A stretch of DNA of 64,000 bases, from the NCBI GenBank assembly GCA_020633315.1, contig JACKDV010000022.1:62001-126000 (forward strand), written 5' to 3'. Below the pieces are notes generated by a model. It was not told the DNA's origin and ran no database searches. It was given only the letters and a program-made list of their open reading frames with translations. Positions 25,679 through 37,046 of this stretch are shown here, piece after piece; positions within the stretch are counted from its first letter, which is position 1; every line of letters starts with the position of its first letter. The stretch is from Myxococcales bacterium (lineage in GTDB: Bacteria > Myxococcota_A > Polyangia > Nannocystales > Nannocystaceae). The position numbers were made by a program, and so were the translations under genes.

Positions 25679-25895
25679 GCTGGCCTCGGGGCGAGCCGAT
25701 CGGCTCGATGGCCTCCTGGATGATGTCGGTCAGGCAGCCGATCGCGGGGCTGAAGTCGTCCCCGCAGATCGACTCGATGCAGCAGCGGATCCGATCGCCC
25801 TCGTCGAGGCTCTCGCAGACCTCGCGGATGCGCACCGGCGGGATCGCCTGGCCGGTGGTGCTGGCAGCAGGGTCGTCGGCGATCGCGTCGTCATC
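25679..25895 (-). pseudogene. Possible coding remnant, Cys-containing fragment
   Basis: A minus-strand frame here encodes RIREVCESLDEGDRIRCCIE and GDDFSPAIGCLTDIIQEA with codon bias like real genes. It has no good start, and downstream it runs out of frame into the DUF1592 gene. It may be the end of a small secreted Cys-rich protein broken by a frameshift, or chance. The rest of the 485-bp gap 25487-25971 shows no gene. Confidence 0.2.
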
Positions 25896-25922
25896 CGAGC
25901 CAGTGGAGCGCCCGCCGGGCGG

Positions 25923-25955
25923 GCATCGGCTCAACGGTCTTCGCTGAGCCGATGC
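25923..25955 (-). terminator. 11-bp stem hairpin after the COQ4-like gene
   Basis: A perfect 11-bp inverted repeat (GCATCGGCTCA) with an 11-base loop lies 17-49 bases beyond the stop at 25972. There is no T-run; a terminator or mRNA-stabilising hairpin is likely. Confidence 0.5.
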
Positions 25956-25971
25956 GCTGGGCTCGTGGCGT

Positions 25972-26487
25972 CTACACGATCGCGATGCCGTAGCGCGTCC
26001 GCAGCTCGCAGAGCGGCTCGTCGAGGTGCTCGGCCCAGCCGTGCAGCGACCACTTGCGGGTCATCTTGCGCGTGCGCCAGATCGCCCGCAGCACGCGGGG
26101 CAGGGCGCGGAGCGAGGCGCTGATCAGCGTCCAGTAGCCGATCTCGCCGAGGAAGTCCTTGAAGAACTGCTTCTGCGCGTCGCTGCGAAAGTACGAGTAC
26201 AGCTCGCGCCACCTCACGTCGGTGCCGAAGAAGGTCCAGGTGTCGGCGAGGCTCTCGTCGGCCAGCGAGGTGCTGAGCCCGAACAGCACGTGGCACGCGT
26301 CGTGCCCCGCGAAGAAGCGACCGAGATCCCCGAGCTCTCCTTGCTGCTGGAGCGCCTCGGGATCGAAGAGGGCGGGGTTGGCTGCACGGTACTCGGCCAG
26401 TCCCTCTCGCAGGGTCTGCGGGGTGTCCTGGTCTTGGTAGCGACAACGCGTGGTGGCGAATCCCGCCTGGGCTTGGGCGACCTCCAT
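25972..26487 (-). CDS. COQ4-like protein
   Basis: A 171-residue protein with His62-Asp-x-x-His66 and Glu78 forming HDxxH-x11-E, the zinc motif of COQ4, which in eukaryotes takes part in ubiquinone biosynthesis. The rest (WRELYSYFRSDAQKQFF, KWSLHGWAEHLDEPL) is only distantly similar, and the protein is shorter than COQ4. A quinone-related or lipid-binding role is inferred, not shown. AGGAGG ten bases before ATG 26487 fixes the start. Two palindromic operators lie in the promoter, so expression is probably under a dedicated repressor whose gene is not adjacent. Confidence 0.65.
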   Translation of the reverse strand: MEVAQAQAGFATTRCRYQDQDTPQTLREGLAEYRAANPALFDPEALQQQGELGDLGRFFAGHDACHVLFGLSTSLADESLADTWTFFGTDVRWRELYSYFRSDAQKQFFKDFLGEIGYWTLISASLRALPRVLRAIWRTRKMTRKWSLHGWAEHLDEPLCELRTRYGIAIV

Positions 26488-26524
26488 CGAAACGGTTCCT
26501 CCTGTGGATGGTGGTCGGTTTCTT

Positions 26525-26568
26525 GGACCACCTGGTCTCAAAATTGGACCAGGTGGTCTAATGTGCAA
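26525..26568 (-). promoter_or_regulatory. Promoter with two tandem palindromic operators
   Basis: Two 14-bp near-palindromes, GGACCACCTGGTCT (26525-26538) and GGACCAGGTGGTCT (26546-26559), each have an ACCA-N2-TGGT core. They start 21 bp apart, two DNA turns. A minus-strand -35-like TTGCAC (26563-26568), 17-bp spacer and weak -10 AATTTT (26540-26545) place one site in the spacer and one just after the -10, a layout expected of repression. The remainder of the gap up to 26776 shows nothing. Confidence 0.6.
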
Positions 26569-26776
26569 GCGCTTTCGTGTGGAGAATTCGATTGTCGAGT
26601 AATTCCAGTGATTTGTGGATGATCTCTCGCGAGCCCCGGGCTACCCTCACCCCGAGCATCGAGTGAAGCGCAGGCTCGCGTCGGGCTGCAGGATGCCGAT
26701 GCTGGAGTGCACCATCGAGCCTGGGCCACGAGCTCCTCGCCCCCCGCGAGAGCGGGCCTCCACCAGGTGCTCGTGC

Positions 26777-27700
26777 TCAGCGGCGCAGCATCGCGACCAC
26801 GGGGCGCATCAGCGCGGCTCCGGTCACCAGCGAGACGACACCGGCCGGCACCCAGAACACCGCGTAGTACGACATGATCCACGGATCGATCGAGGCCTGC
26901 GCATGCGTGGCGAGGGCACAGATCGCGGTGAAGCCCAGCAGCGCGGTGCCGGTGATGGCGAGCAGCAGGGCGCCGGCCAGCTTGCGACGCACGCACAGCA
27001 GGGTCGCCACGATCTGCAGGGCCGCGAGGGTGCCGGCGATCTCCCGCGTGCCGGGCACCACCGGCTGCACGATCGCATAGACCATCAGCATCGGCGCCGA
27101 GACGAGGGTGGTGACCAGCGCCCAGCGCAGCGATCGGATCACCGGGTCGGAGGAGCGCCACAGCCCGGCCTCGTCGGGCTGGCCCTCGAAGGCGTCGCGC
27201 ATGGACGCGCCGCTCAGCAGCAGGGCGATCGCTCCGCAGCCCGCGGCCGCACAGGCGTGACCCCAGCTGAGCTGCCCCGGGCTTGGCAGCGTGCCCAGGC
27301 CGTTGAGCACCGAGCCCCCGAGGCCGGCCAGCGATCCACCAAGGCCCAGCCAGCGCGCCCAGATCCGCCGCCGCCACAGGCCGACCACGGTGATCACCAC
27401 CGCGATGGAGCTGATGGAGGCGACGGGCCCGTGGTCCCAGGTGATGTAGGGCAGGGTCACGCCGCACAGCTCGCCGACGCGCAGGGCCGGGGCGCCCAGC
27501 AGCAAGAGCCCGGCCAGCCCCGCCCGCAGGCCGGCGTGGCCGCGGACGACGGCCACCAGCGCGGCGCTCGTGCCCAGCACCGCGAGCAGGTTGAGCCCGC
27601 GCTCGGTGGGCCCGAACCAGGGCTGGCTCCAGGCCCACAGTCCCGCGGCGAGGGTCAGGGCGACGGTCGCCGCAGCGAGGGACCAGCGAAGCGCACGCAT
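26777..27700 (-). CDS. Integral membrane protein of unknown function
   Basis: A 307-residue protein with about eight to nine hydrophobic helices, for example LVAVVRGHAGLRAGLAGLLLL, IAVVITVVGLW and LAGALLLAITGTALLGFTAI. Charged residues lie mainly in the loops, and a polar stretch SMRDAFEGQPDEAGLWRSSD occurs near residue 175. I recognise no family. ATG 27700 is the first start in the frame; the ribosome site is poor. It is downstream of the phosphoesterase gene on the same strand (70 bp gap) and may share its transcript. Confidence 0.7.
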   Translation of the reverse strand: MRALRWSLAAATVALTLAAGLWAWSQPWFGPTERGLNLLAVLGTSAALVAVVRGHAGLRAGLAGLLLLGAPALRVGELCGVTLPYITWDHGPVASISSIAVVITVVGLWRRRIWARWLGLGGSLAGLGGSVLNGLGTLPSPGQLSWGHACAAAGCGAIALLLSGASMRDAFEGQPDEAGLWRSSDPVIRSLRWALVTTLVSAPMLMVYAIVQPVVPGTREIAGTLAALQIVATLLCVRRKLAGALLLAITGTALLGFTAICALATHAQASIDPWIMSYYAVFWVPAGVVSLVTGAALMRPVVAMLRR

Positions 27701-27770
27701 GCCCCGAGGAGACGAGCGAGCCCTCCCTCGGTTGCATCCGCGGGCGCTCCGCAGCCGTGCCGGTCGTGGC

Positions 27771-28604
27771 TCAGCTCGCGAGCACCGGAGGACCCAGGGT
27801 CTCCACCCGCGGCCAGCCCGTGCGTGGTCGCAGTCGCGGCTCGCGGTGCTGGGGGGTGCTCGGCAGCTCGAGCCAGCGCGGGGGACCCTGCAGGCGACCG
27901 CCGCGGTGGGAGAATACGCGGGCCCGCCCCAGCTCGTTGGAGCTGCCGGCGTTGACCACCCACAGGGGGCGGCTGCCGCCGTCGAGCACCCGCTCGCTGG
28001 GCACGTGGCGGTGTCCGTGCAGCAGCAGGTCGCAGCGCCCGCGCACGCAGGCCATCAGCTCGCGCCCCGTCGCCAGCTCGGTGGAGTAGGGCAGGCCGAT
28101 CCAGGTGGAGAGCCGCTCGAGGCTGGATTCCTCGGGGAGCGGGAGCGGGTGGTGGTGCATCGTCACCACCACCAGGCAGCCCCCGGGGGCGCGGCCCAGC
28201 GCATCGTCGAGCTCCAGCAGGTCTTGGTCGCCGAGCAGCCCGTGTCCCTCGAAGGGGTAGCGGCAGTTGTGGGGCGCGGTGGAGTCCAGCCGCACCACGT
28301 AGAGCCCCTCGTGCTGCGAGGCGAGCACGCGGTGGTTGTCCATGATCGACGCGGCCACGTCGTCGCCCAGGCGATCGTGGTTGCCCGGGACCACGCTCAG
28401 CTCCGCCGCGTCGCGCAGCGGGGCCAGGGCCGCCCCGAAGGCGTCCAGCTCGTCCCAGCGACCGCGGTGGGTGAGGTCGCCGCTGAGCACCACGTGATCC
28501 ACCTCGGCGTGGATGAGCCCGTGGGCGAGGGCGCGGGCGCGGGCCTCGAGGCGAGGGGAGAGGCCGAAGTGCAGGTCCGAGAGGTGGGCCAGCGTGTGCG
28601 TCAT
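27771..28604 (-). CDS. Metallophosphoesterase, Icc/3',5'-cyclic-nucleotide phosphodiesterase type
   Basis: A 277-residue calcineurin-like phosphoesterase with all five metal-site motifs: SDLHFG (9-14), SGDLTHRG near 41-48, PGNHDR near 73-78, TMHHHP near 145 and HGHRHVP near 195. These ligate two metal ions and hydrolyse phosphodiesters or phosphomonoesters. The order fits the cAMP phosphodiesterase-like subgroup, but the substrate is unproven. The C-terminal 30 residues are Pro/Arg-rich and unlike the family. Cytoplasmic. It is divergent from the glycosyltransferase operon across a 188-bp gap. Confidence 0.9.
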   Translation of the reverse strand: MTHTLAHLSDLHFGLSPRLEARARALAHGLIHAEVDHVVLSGDLTHRGRWDELDAFGAALAPLRDAAELSVVPGNHDRLGDDVAASIMDNHRVLASQHEGLYVVRLDSTAPHNCRYPFEGHGLLGDQDLLELDDALGRAPGGCLVVVTMHHHPLPLPEESSLERLSTWIGLPYSTELATGRELMACVRGRCDLLLHGHRHVPSERVLDGGSRPLWVVNAGSSNELGRARVFSHRGGRLQGPPRWLELPSTPQHREPRLRPRTGWPRVETLGPPVLAS

Positions 28605-28640
28605 GGCGTGGTGCTCGTGCGAGCAAGGGCATAGCCGTCG

Positions 28641-28671
28641 CGCGTGACCGCCCGATCACATCGATCACGCG
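28641..28671. promoter_or_regulatory. Possible operator between divergent genes
   Basis: An inverted repeat CGCGTGA-N17-TCACGCG lies between the phosphoesterase and glycosyltransferase genes. The pairing is perfect over 7 bp only, so this is a weak call. Confidence 0.25.
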
Positions 28672-28792
28672 GGAGTGACGGGCCGGTGAGACTTGGGAGC
28701 GGGGGAGCGATTGTCACCGCCGCGTTTCCCACCGGAGGGTTCCGCGAGGCACGGCCGTGATCTCCTGCGCCCAACGCTCGGAGGAGCCGTCC

Positions 28793-30037
28793 ATGTCCAC
28801 CCCGGACCCGCTCGCCCTCTCGTCCGCCTCGCTGCTGCTGGTGCTGCTGGCCGCCGCCTCGCTCCTGCTCACCGTCGTCTCCCACGCCTGTGTGTACCTG
28901 CGGCTGGCCACGCGACGACGGGCTCCCGCCGTCACGCCGCCGATCTCCGTGCTCAAGCCGCTCAAGGGGAGCGACGACGAGCTCTACGCCAACCTGTGCT
29001 CGCTCGCCGAGCAGGACTACCCGGGCCCCTTCGAGATCGTGCTGGGCGCGGCCGAGCCCGACGACCCCGCGCTCACCGTAGCCCAGCGGTTGCGCCGGGC
29101 CTACCCCGAGGTGTGCATCCGCGTGGTCCCGGGTCGGCAGGGCCCCGGCCTCAACCCCAAGGTCGCCAACCTCGAGGCCTTCGCCCGGGCGGCCCGCCAC
29201 CCCTACCTGCTCGTCTCCGACTCCAACGTGCGGGTGGGCCCCCGCTACCTGCGAGACACCGCGGCCCCGCTCGCCGACCCGCGCGTGGGCCTGGTCACCA
29301 ACGTGCTGGCCGGGATCGGCGAGCGCAGCCTGGGCGCCGCGCTCGAGAACATCCACCTCAACGGCTTCATCGCCGGGGCGGTGTGTGCCGCGGACCTGCT
29401 GGTGCACCACCCCTGCGTGGTGGGCAAGTCGATGCTCATGCCTCGCGCGGCGCTCGAGCGGGTGGGGGGCTTCGAGTCGGTCCGCGACGTGCTGGGCGAG
29501 GACTACCTGCTGGGCGTGGCGATGAAGCGGGCCGGCTATCGCGTGGTGCTCTCGCCCCACGTGATCGGCACGGTCAACCGCCGCTGGTCGGTGGGGCGCT
29601 TCATGGCCCGCCACCTGCGGTGGAGCCAGATGCGTCGCTGGATCGCCCCCACCGCCTACCTCTTCGAGCCGCTGCTCAACCCGGTGCCCTGGCTGCTCGC
29701 GATCGCCAGCGCGGCGCTGGCGGGGGGCATGGGCGAGGCCGCCGGCACCTGGCTGGCGCTGGCGCTGGGGATGGTCGGCCTCAAGGTGGCCTCCGACGTG
29801 GCCCTGGGCCTGCGCCTCCGCGGCGAGCGACCGCGCGGGATCTCGCCGCTGCTGGTGCCGCTCAAGGACGTGATCGTGCTGGGGATCTGGCTGGTGGCCT
29901 GGGTCCACCGCAGCGTGCAGTGGCGAGGCAACCGCATGCGCATCGGGCCGGGCTCCGCCCTCTACCCGCCGCGTCGCCGCGCTCGCTCGGCCGAGGTCGC
30001 GGTGGTCACCGCGGCGCCCGTGGACGAGGCCGCATGA
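28793..30037 (+). CDS. Family 21-type glycosyltransferase (ceramide glucosyltransferase / HpnI-like)
   Basis: A 414-residue membrane GT2-fold enzyme. An N-terminal helix (about 8-30) is followed by ISVLKPLKGSDDELYANL, the GT21 opening block. LLVSDSNVRV, LGEDYLLG and WSQMRRW supply the D1, D3 and QxxRW catalytic signatures, and two or three membrane helices close the protein. Relatives glucosylate ceramide or hopanoid intermediates. Myxobacteria make ceramides, so a glycosphingolipid product is plausible (inference). ATG 28793 has GGAGGAG seven bases upstream. It overlaps the next gene by ATGA. Confidence 0.87.
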   Translation: MSTPDPLALSSASLLLVLLAAASLLLTVVSHACVYLRLATRRRAPAVTPPISVLKPLKGSDDELYANLCSLAEQDYPGPFEIVLGAAEPDDPALTVAQRLRRAYPEVCIRVVPGRQGPGLNPKVANLEAFARAARHPYLLVSDSNVRVGPRYLRDTAAPLADPRVGLVTNVLAGIGERSLGAALENIHLNGFIAGAVCAADLLVHHPCVVGKSMLMPRAALERVGGFESVRDVLGEDYLLGVAMKRAGYRVVLSPHVIGTVNRRWSVGRFMARHLRWSQMRRWIAPTAYLFEPLLNPVPWLLAIASAALAGGMGEAAGTWLALALGMVGLKVASDVALGLRLRGERPRGISPLLVPLKDVIVLGIWLVAWVHRSVQWRGNRMRIGPGSALYPPRRRARSAEVAVVTAAPVDEAA

Positions 30038-31371
30038 GGAGCGTGCGACTGCGCGTGGCCGAGGGACGCCGCCCGATGGTGGTCTCGGCCGAGATGGGCT
30101 ACGGGCACCTGCGCGCCGCGGTGCCGGTGGCCGCGGCCCTGGACACGCCGGTGGTGCTCGCCGATCGGGAGCCGCTGGCGAGCCCGGGCGATCGCCGGGT
30201 GTGGGACGGCGTCCGCCGCCTGCATGAGCTGTCGTCGCGGGGCTCCGAGCTCCCGCTGGTGGGCCCGCCCATGCGCCGCCTGCTCGACGCCGCCACCAGC
30301 ATCCCGCCCCTGCACCCGCTGAGGAACCTGGCCGATCCCACCGCGGCCACCCTCGCGCTCGAGCGCCTCGTCGATCGGGGCTTCGGCGACGGGCTGGTCC
30401 GGGCCCTGCGCGCCGACGATCGCCCCCTGCTCACCACCTTCTACGCGCCGGCCGTGGTGGCCGACCTGGCGGGCCTGCGCGAGATCTACTGCATCGTCAC
30501 CGACGCCGACGTCAATCGCGTGTGGGTGCCGCGGCGGCCTCGCTCGAGCGCCATCCGCTACCTGGTGCCCACCCGACGGGTGATGCAGCGGCTGCGGGCC
30601 TACGGCGTGCCCGAGGCCAACGTCACCTTCACCGGCTTTCCCCTGCCGCTGTCGCTGCTCGGCGACGAGCACCTCGACGTGCTGCGGGCCGACCTCGCGC
30701 AGCGTCTGGTGCGGCTCGATCCCCACGGCAGCTTCCGCGACCAGTGCCGCCACGAGCTGTCGCACTTCTTCCCCGGGCTGCCCGCCACCCGCCGCGGCCC
30801 CGCGCCGCGGCTCACCTTCGCCGTCGGCGGGGCGGGGGCCCAGGCCCGCATCATCGACGCCGCGCTGCCCGGATTGCGCGCGGCGATCGAGGGCGGTCGG
30901 CTGTGCCTCACCCTGGTGGCGGGCACCCGCCGCGAGGTCCAGCAGCGGTTCGTCCGCAGCCTCCAGCGCCATCGCCTGGGGCACCAGCTCGGTCGCGCGG
31001 TGGAGATCGTGTACGAGCCCGATCACCACGCGTACTTCGAGGCGTTCGAGCAGCTGCTGCGTCGGACCGACGTGCTGTGGACCAAGCCGAGCGAGCTCAC
31101 CTTCTATGCGGCGCTGGGCCTGCCCCTGGTCCTCACCGATCCGGTGGGAGCCCACGAGCGCTTCAATCGTCGGTGGATCCGCGAGCAAGGCGTGGGCCTC
31201 GAGCAGCGCGATCCCCGATTCCTCGCGGGCCGACTGCGCGAGTGGCTGCATGATGGGACGCTCGCGGCGGCGGCGTGGTCGGGCTTCGTCCGACTGCCCA
31301 AGCTCGGCACGCGGCGCATCCTGGAGGAGATCGGCACGGCGCGACCATCGTGCCCGCGCGCACGTCCCTGA
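30034..31371 (+). CDS. GT-B glycosyltransferase related to family 28 / MGDG synthase
   Basis: A 445-residue protein whose N-terminus SAEMGYGHLRAAVPVA resembles the acceptor-side GHxxAA motif of diacylglycerol glycosyltransferases. Its C-terminal WTKPSELTFYAALGLPLVLT with GAHERFN is the nucleotide-sugar binding signature of GT28 (MurG-like). A processive or second-step lipid glycosyltransferase is likely. Coupling by ATGA to the ceramide-glucosyltransferase-like gene suggests that both build one glycolipid head group. It has no signal peptide and probably attaches to the inner face of the membrane. A Glu/Arg-rich stretch at about 230-250 is an insertion relative to MurG. Confidence 0.82.
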   Translation: MRSVRLRVAEGRRPMVVSAEMGYGHLRAAVPVAAALDTPVVLADREPLASPGDRRVWDGVRRLHELSSRGSELPLVGPPMRRLLDAATSIPPLHPLRNLADPTAATLALERLVDRGFGDGLVRALRADDRPLLTTFYAPAVVADLAGLREIYCIVTDADVNRVWVPRRPRSSAIRYLVPTRRVMQRLRAYGVPEANVTFTGFPLPLSLLGDEHLDVLRADLAQRLVRLDPHGSFRDQCRHELSHFFPGLPATRRGPAPRLTFAVGGAGAQARIIDAALPGLRAAIEGGRLCLTLVAGTRREVQQRFVRSLQRHRLGHQLGRAVEIVYEPDHHAYFEAFEQLLRRTDVLWTKPSELTFYAALGLPLVLTDPVGAHERFNRRWIREQGVGLEQRDPRFLAGRLREWLHDGTLAAAAWSGFVRLPKLGTRRILEEIGTARPSCPRARP

Positions 31372-31478
31372 CGGCCCTTCGGAGTCCCGCGCGGGGATTT
31401 GTCACGCCGTCGTCATGCGCGGCGACCTCGGAGCGCGCTACGTTGGGTCGCGTTTTCGCCCACGGGGATGACCTTGCC

Positions 31479-32972
31479 ATGAACGACCCTCGCTCTCGCC
31501 TCGTCTTCGCCCTCTCCCTCGGCCTGCCCCTGGCCTCGGGCTGTGCCGACGATATCCCGCCCGTACCCGGAGACGGTGGCGACACCACCGGCGGCTCGGG
31601 GGCGACCTCGTCGATGACGCTGCCGACCGGCACCACCTTGCCCGGCACCGGGGATGCGACCGACTCGCTCGACACCACCGCGGGGGACACCGCCAGCCCG
31701 GGCACGACCACCGGCGAGCCGGGCACGACCACCGAGCCCGGCACCACCTCGGGGACCACCGGCGACGGCAGCGAGTCCTCGGGCGGGTCGAGCACCAGCG
31801 CGGGGACGCTGGACGACACGATCTACGAGATCCAGGACGGCACGATCGCCACCGGCTCGAGCGTGGACGTGCAGGGGGTGATCGTCACCGGCGTAGGGGG
31901 CACCGGCTTCTTCGCGCAGGAGCCCGCCGGCGGCCAGTACAGCGGGGTCTACGTCTACCTCAACGCCGCGCCCACGGTGGTGGTGGGCGACGAGGTGGAC
32001 ATCACCGGCGTCACCGAGGAGTTCAACGACCTCACCGAGCTCAACGCGGAGCTGGGCAGCGTGACCCCCACCGGGGTGACCGGGGTGGTGCTCACCCCCG
32101 ACCTGGTCAGCGGGGCCGACCTCAGCGCGGCCGCGGGCGAGCCATGGGAGGGCGTCTACGTGCGCATCGAGGGGGCGCCGCTCGCCGTGGTGGGCCTGCC
32201 CGGCTTCTCCGAGTTCGACGTCAACGACGGGGGAGCCGACGACACCCGCATCGACAACTTCCTGTACAGCGTGTTCGACTTCCCCGCGCTCTACCCCCTG
32301 TTCGGGGTGGGGGCGAGCTTCACCGCGATCCAGGGGCCGGTGAACTTCACCTTCGGCGACTACAAGGTGTGCCCCCGGCAGGATGCCGACCTCGAGGGCT
32401 ACATGGGCGGCCCGCCGCCCATGGGCGCCTCGGTGGACGACCTGGTGCCCGGCGATCTGGTCGTCACCGAGGTGATGTTCGATCCCAACTGCACCAACGA
32501 CGACTGCGAGTGGATCGAGATCTACAACGACTCGGGGATGGACGTGAGCCTGCTGGGCCTGCGGATCCAGGACAGCAACTTCTCGGTGGCCACCCAGGGC
32601 ACGATCAACGTGGACGTGCTGCTGCCGGCCGGCGGCTACGGGGTGCTCGGCAGCGATGACGCCATGGTGTGGCCCTACGCGATGCCGGCCCTCGCCCACT
32701 ACGGCCCCAACCCGGCCTTCAACAACACGGGGGATCTGGTGGCGCTCCTCAACTCCACCGAGATCCTCGACCAGACGGCGACCTACCCCACCTTCGGCAC
32801 CTCGGACAACGGGATCTCGTGGAAGCTCGATCCCACCATGACCACGGCGGTGGCCAACGACGTGGCGGCCAACTGGTGCTTCTCCACCGTGGTGTTCGAC
32901 AGCCCCGGCGGCGTGGACGAGTACGGCTCGCCCGGGGCGGCCAATGAGGCCGCCTGCGCGATGCTGCCGTAG
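31479..32972 (+). CDS. Lipoprotein with OB-fold and lamin-tail domains
   Basis: A 497-residue exported protein. The signal peptide ends in LASGC and a Thr/Gly/Ser-rich linker runs to about residue 105. TIYEIQDGTIATGSSVDVQG to about 235 resembles the nuclease-associated OB-fold. VPGDLVVTEVMFDPN with WIEIYNDSG (about 320-440) is a lamin-tail domain, a beta-sandwich common in secreted proteins. No nuclease catalytic domain is present, so it is probably an adhesive or structural surface protein. No good ribosome site is visible; the start is chosen from the signal peptide. Confidence 0.85.
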   Translation: MNDPRSRLVFALSLGLPLASGCADDIPPVPGDGGDTTGGSGATSSMTLPTGTTLPGTGDATDSLDTTAGDTASPGTTTGEPGTTTEPGTTSGTTGDGSESSGGSSTSAGTLDDTIYEIQDGTIATGSSVDVQGVIVTGVGGTGFFAQEPAGGQYSGVYVYLNAAPTVVVGDEVDITGVTEEFNDLTELNAELGSVTPTGVTGVVLTPDLVSGADLSAAAGEPWEGVYVRIEGAPLAVVGLPGFSEFDVNDGGADDTRIDNFLYSVFDFPALYPLFGVGASFTAIQGPVNFTFGDYKVCPRQDADLEGYMGGPPPMGASVDDLVPGDLVVTEVMFDPNCTNDDCEWIEIYNDSGMDVSLLGLRIQDSNFSVATQGTINVDVLLPAGGYGVLGSDDAMVWPYAMPALAHYGPNPAFNNTGDLVALLNSTEILDQTATYPTFGTSDNGISWKLDPTMTTAVANDVAANWCFSTVVFDSPGGVDEYGSPGAANEAACAMLP

Positions 32973-33007
32973 CCGCCCGAGGTCGCGAGCCCGTGACCGT
33001 GCATGCC

Positions 33008-33033
33008 CGGCGGCGCGGGCCGGCGGCGCGGGC
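33008..33033. repeat. Tandem 13-bp duplication
   Basis: CGGCGGCGCGGGC occurs twice head to tail between two convergent lipoprotein genes and ends at the stop codon of the leftward one. It is probably slippage. Confidence 0.6.
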
Positions 33034-34052
33034 TAGCCGGGCGGGATGAACGAGGCGCAGGTGGAGACGCCGGCGCCGGGGATGTGCAGGCCGGTGTTGG
33101 AGTTGTACACGCTCAGCCCGCCGCCCTCGTTGCCGTCGTAGTCCAGGCGGGTCACGCGGGAGACGCCCGAGCCCGGCGAGGTCTCGGTGAAGAAGTACAC
33201 GTCGCCGCCCCAGAAGGCGAAGGCGAAGGCGTTGGTGATGTCGAGGCCGTTCAGATCGATGTGCTCGAGCTCCGAGCCGGTGTCCTTGTCGAGGTTGACG
33301 AGCACCGCCAGCTCGGCGCTGACGGGGGCGAAGGCGAACAGCCGCCCGTCGCCCGTGCCGGTCAGCTCGCCCACCGGGTAGTCGGTGGGGCCGATCATGG
33401 CGATGGTGTCGGTGGCCTCGTCGAAGCGCCCCAGCGCCGCGCCGCCGGGGCCGAAGTCGGGATACTCGAGGTAGCGATCGCTGCGGTAGATGTAGAGCGT
33501 GTCGCAGCTGCTCTGCGGGTCGATCACCGCGTAGCCCATGCCCAGCAGCCACCAGGACGCGCCGGGGTTGAGGTAGCCGGTGTCCTCGCACTGGCTCAGA
33601 TCCGACAGCGGCGCCCGGTAGATGCGGGCGCTCGCGGTGGCCTGCTCGTAGTAGTTGAGCCAGGCGTAGCCCTGACGATCGATCGCCATCGAGTTGGCCA
33701 CCCAGCCCAGCGGGGCCGCGCAGCCGATGGTGCCCACCGGGGTGAAGGTGTTGGCGGGCGGATCGAAGAACCACACCGAGGCGACGCCGCCCGAGTTGTC
33801 GAGCACGTAGATGCCGTCCTCCACGTCTTGGCACGCACACTGGCCGCCGTCGCCGCCGTCGCCCGCGGTGGCGGTGCCGGCCACGTCGAGCTTGCCGCCG
33901 GTGCCGTCGGCCGAGTCCTCGGTCTCGGCCTGGCTGGTGACCCCGGGCCCGCCGTCGAGGATGATGCCCGTGTCTGCTCCCTCGCTGCCGGTGTCGTCGG
34001 TGCAGGCCGAGAGGGCGACCAGCAGCGACCATGCCCACGCCGTGCTCCGCAT
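33033..34052 (-). CDS. Secreted lipoprotein, beta-propeller-like
   Basis: A 339-residue protein with a canonical lipobox LSAC at residues 14-17 and a Thr/Gly/Asp-rich linker to about 70. A repeated pattern of strands follows (GIYVLDNSGGVASVWFFDP, MAIDRQGYAWLNYY, RLFAFAPVSAELAVLVN, AFAFWGGDVYFFTE), typical of a low-conservation beta-propeller. Lipoproteins of this design are abundant in Nannocystis-like genomes; binding partner unknown. ATG 34052 is preferred over 34070 because a TATGCT box lies six bases before it and overlaps the alternative start. Confidence 0.8.
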   Translation of the reverse strand: MRSTAWAWSLLVALSACTDDTGSEGADTGIILDGGPGVTSQAETEDSADGTGGKLDVAGTATAGDGGDGGQCACQDVEDGIYVLDNSGGVASVWFFDPPANTFTPVGTIGCAAPLGWVANSMAIDRQGYAWLNYYEQATASARIYRAPLSDLSQCEDTGYLNPGASWWLLGMGYAVIDPQSSCDTLYIYRSDRYLEYPDFGPGGAALGRFDEATDTIAMIGPTDYPVGELTGTGDGRLFAFAPVSAELAVLVNLDKDTGSELEHIDLNGLDITNAFAFAFWGGDVYFFTETSPGSGVSRVTRLDYDGNEGGGLSVYNSNTGLHIPGAGVSTCASFIPPG

Positions 34053-34058
34053 GGGCTC

Positions 34059-34064
34059 AGCATA
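34059..34064 (-). promoter_or_regulatory. Leaderless-type -10 box of the lipoprotein gene
   Basis: TATGCT lies 6 bp upstream of ATG 34052, inside the 36-bp gap after the kinase gene end. Confidence 0.5.
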
Positions 34065-34088
34065 GCGCATGCGTCGGAGCGCTCGGGA

Positions 34089-36992
<2,904 letters not shown>

Positions 36993-37033
36993 CGCGGCCC
37001 GAGCATGCCGTGCGTGGGCGCGGAAAGCCACGG

Positions 37034-37039
37034 TATAAA
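37034..37039 (+). promoter_or_regulatory. Leaderless-type -10 box of the DUF924 gene
   Basis: TATAAA lies 7 bp before GTG 37047. Confidence 0.55.
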
Positions 37040-37046
37040 CGGCACC

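Noticed and set aside
25230..25934. Minus-strand gene running into the DUF1592 gene
   Set aside because: It lacks a start outside the hairpin and overlaps 250 bp of a well-supported gene in another frame; only its first part is kept as a possible remnant.
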